Below, one piece after another: positions 34,028 to 34,777 of a stretch of 34,777 nt of DNA. A program made the position numbers and the translations under genes. Numbering within the stretch: the first letter of the stretch is position 1; each line of letters starts with the position of its first letter. This DNA comes from a virus: IMG/VR virus record IMGVR_UViG_3300010149_000064, positions 1-34,777 of that record; one strand, given 5' to 3'. Below the pieces are notes generated by a model, which saw only the letters and a program-made list of their open reading frames with translations, was not told where the DNA came from and did no database searches.

Positions 34028-34222
34028 TCGCTCACCGCTCACCGCTCATAAAATAACTGGCATCGCCCAGATAGAGTTAGCCGTGCAGCTAACTGCAACT
34101 TGTGTGGGACAAGACTCCGGTGTACAACATCGCGTGACGACAGCTCGCCCTGTGTCGCTCACCGCTCACCGCTAATACACAGAACTGGTATCATAACTGG
34201 CATCGTAAATAACTGGTGTCGC
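34028..34222. repeat. TCGCTCACC and ATAACTGG repeats
   Basis: An identical 19-mer TCGCTCACCGCTCACCGCT occurs at 34028-34046 and 34155-34173. Each is followed by copies of a short unit near ATAACTGGCATCG (34053-34065, a variant near 34182-34192, 34193-34205, and a variant 34208-34222). The composite repeat suggests a duplication or a second set of protein-binding sites beside the iterons. Confidence 0.6.
34076..34093. repeat. GTTAGC-N6-GCTAAC palindrome (exact), intergenic
   Basis: GTTAGC-CGTGCA-GCTAAC lies between the two TCGCTCACC repeats in the control region. Part of the dispersed family. Confidence 0.85.
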
Positions 34223-34229
34223 GGGGCAC

Positions 34230-34258
34230 AAAAAAGCCCCGACCGTTTCCGGTCAGGG
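34230..34258 (-). terminator. Intrinsic terminator of the genes entering from the right
   Basis: Leftward RNA forms a 9-bp stem (complement of 34250-34258 with 34237-34245, one G-U pair) closed by a GAAA tetraloop, then G and C and six U (34230-34235). This classic terminator ends the transcript of the two right-edge genes before the control region, so the 33541 operon is separately promoted. Confidence 0.88.
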
Positions 34259-34265
34259 CGTGGGG

Positions 34266-34490
34266 TTACATATCGAGCGCATCCACAACATCGGTTGGAT
34301 CGCCTTGATGCCAATGCAGCTCAGCAGATATAGCCTCGGCATCAATGCGCATCGCGTTTTCTACTTGTGCGAGTGCAAGCTTTAGCTCATGCCGTATGGC
34401 ATGAAGATTTTTTGTTTGTTCATGTATTGTGGAAGCAGCAGCCTCGGCATCCAGCAACATATCGGCCAGTGATTCATTCTTATAATTCAT
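34266..34490 (-). CDS. Small helical unknown protein
   Basis: 74 residues, nearly all helical (ADMLLDAEAAASTIHEQTK, then IRHELKLALAQVENAMRID), with a short acidic tail. GAAAG precedes the start. It is the last gene before the terminator. No family is recognised. Confidence 0.6.
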   Translation of the reverse strand: MNYKNESLADMLLDAEAAASTIHEQTKNLHAIRHELKLALAQVENAMRIDAEAISAELHWHQGDPTDVVDALDM

Positions 34491-34519
34491 AACTTTTCTT
34501 TCATGTGAGGGTTAGTGGG

Positions 34520-34537
34520 GTTAGCCGGTTAGCTAAC
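34520..34537. repeat. GTTAGC-N6-GCTAAC palindrome (exact), extended arms
   Basis: GTTAGC-CGGTTA-GCTAAC with three more complementary bases on each side (GGG and CCC, 9-bp arms in all), lying between the two right-edge genes. The longest version of the dispersed palindrome. Confidence 0.85.
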
Positions 34538-34548
34538 CCCGTTGATGA

Positions 34549-34777
34549 TTACTTGAGTTTCGCCATCATTTCATTAAACGCTTCGACATATTCAGCCGGT
34601 ATCGAATCGTCAGGCTTTGCCTTGCTGCATTGCTTTGCAGCCTTGGCAATGGAATCCAAGAACCGGTCGCAATCGGTACGCTCGACCGCATCGCTTGCGC
34701 CATCGCTTGGCTTGTCAGCAGCCTTTTTAAGATCAGTCTTGATATGACCGATAAGTTTGCCGACCTGTTGCTGGATA
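34549..34777 (-). CDS. Unknown gene, 5' end beyond the right edge
   Basis: A leftward frame open from the window edge to TAA 34549-34551 gives about 75 residues: IQQVGKLIGHIKTDLKKA near the edge, then CDRFLDSIAKAAKQCSKAKP, and YVEAFNEMMAKLK at the end. It is Ala/Lys/Asp-rich, helical and clearly protein-like. No start is visible within the window. No family is recognised. Confidence 0.6.
   Translation of the reverse strand, partial: IQQQVGKLIGHIKTDLKKAADKPSDGASDAVERTDCDRFLDSIAKAAKQCSKAKPDDSIPAEYVEAFNEMMAKLK

Larger units (their letters stand above)
33542..34265. other. Gene-free control region, candidate origin or regulatory hub
   Basis: This 724-bp gap is the longest without a gene. It holds the consensus leftward promoter, eleven copies of an AATGTTCC octamer, a perfect 31-bp inverted repeat, two GTTAGC-N6-GCTAAC palindromes, two repeats of TCGCTCACCGCTCACCGCT, several ATAACTGG repeats and an intrinsic terminator. 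Its iteron-like content is typical of phage or plasmid origins and operators. A rightward ORF (34100-34333) crossing the repeats and the terminator looks like chance. Confidence 0.6.
16613..34537. repeat. Dispersed 18-bp palindrome family GTTAGC-N6-GCTAAC
   Basis: Exact copies start at 19521, 22368, 23107, 25964, 26944, 28550, 29849, 32176, 32974, 33503, 33705, 34076 and 34520. One-mismatch copies start at 16613, 24618, 27620, 30864, 31178, 31735 and 32416. All are 18 bp with a 6-bp spacer, and 18 of 20 have a pyrimidine first and purine last in the spacer, extending the half-site to GTTAGCY. A related 19-bp form (7-bp spacer) is at 11209-11227. Most copies are inside genes, where they read as Val-Ser-x-x-Ala-Asn or Leu-Ala-x-x-Leu-Thr. 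The form is typical of a dimeric DNA-binding protein site, or a 6-bp RNA stem. Confidence 0.85.

Noticed and set aside
34100-34333. Rightward 77-residue ORF in the control region
   Set aside because: It runs through repeats and the leftward terminator, has no ribosome site and no protein-like pattern.

Overview
The window is part of a tailed bacteriophage (Caudoviricetes) genome, most likely a podovirus-type phage. The clues are very large Ala/Gln-rich internal or ejection-type virion proteins, a 2159-residue polyvalent ejection protein, a lysis cassette with a GTA-type holin and an M15 endolysin, and a T7-like replication set (family A DNA polymerase, primase-helicase, acidic-tailed ssDNA-binding protein). 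No terminase, portal, capsid, integrase, tRNA, rRNA or CRISPR array is visible. The host is not shown. An aquatic proteobacterium, perhaps an alphaproteobacterium, is inference from the gene families alone.

The layout is two converging arms. The rightward arm (1-13.9 kb) carries the end of a small membrane protein gene, a disordered virion protein, the holin, a 23-codon microgene, the endolysin, and then five virion or ejection-type genes ending with the 6.5-kb polyvalent protein. The leftward arm (34.8-14.0 kb) starts beyond the right edge. It passes a strong intrinsic terminator, a 724-bp gene-free control region and a consensus sigma-70 promoter. It then encodes, in order: two small proteins, a DUF3150-MoxR-VWA/metallopeptidase trio, three small genes (two with zinc-finger motifs), unrecognised genes, a VRR-NUC nuclease, an OB/winged-helix protein, a possible RAMP-like protein, a degenerate pentamer repeat tract, a DUF6378 protein, the DNA polymerase, a Cas4/RecB-like nuclease, an HNH-like basic protein, a SNF2-type helicase, an excisionase-like HTH protein, the ssDNA-binding protein and the primase-helicase. 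The two arms meet at a terminator hairpin near 13.94 kb.

The least explained signal is an 18-bp interrupted palindrome, GTTAGC-N6-GCTAAC. I find 13 exact and 7 one-mismatch copies by eye. All lie in the leftward arm, mostly inside genes, and they become denser toward the control region at 33.5-34.5 kb. That region also holds 11 copies of an octamer (AATGTTCC or its complement) in 8-9 bp steps and a perfect 31-bp inverted repeat. Together these suggest a replication origin or regulatory hub with a dispersed operator- or stoperator-like system along the early operon. Function is inference. Many leftward genes also share a near-identical ribosome-binding cassette (GGAGAATAACT-ATG), which I used to correct several starts.
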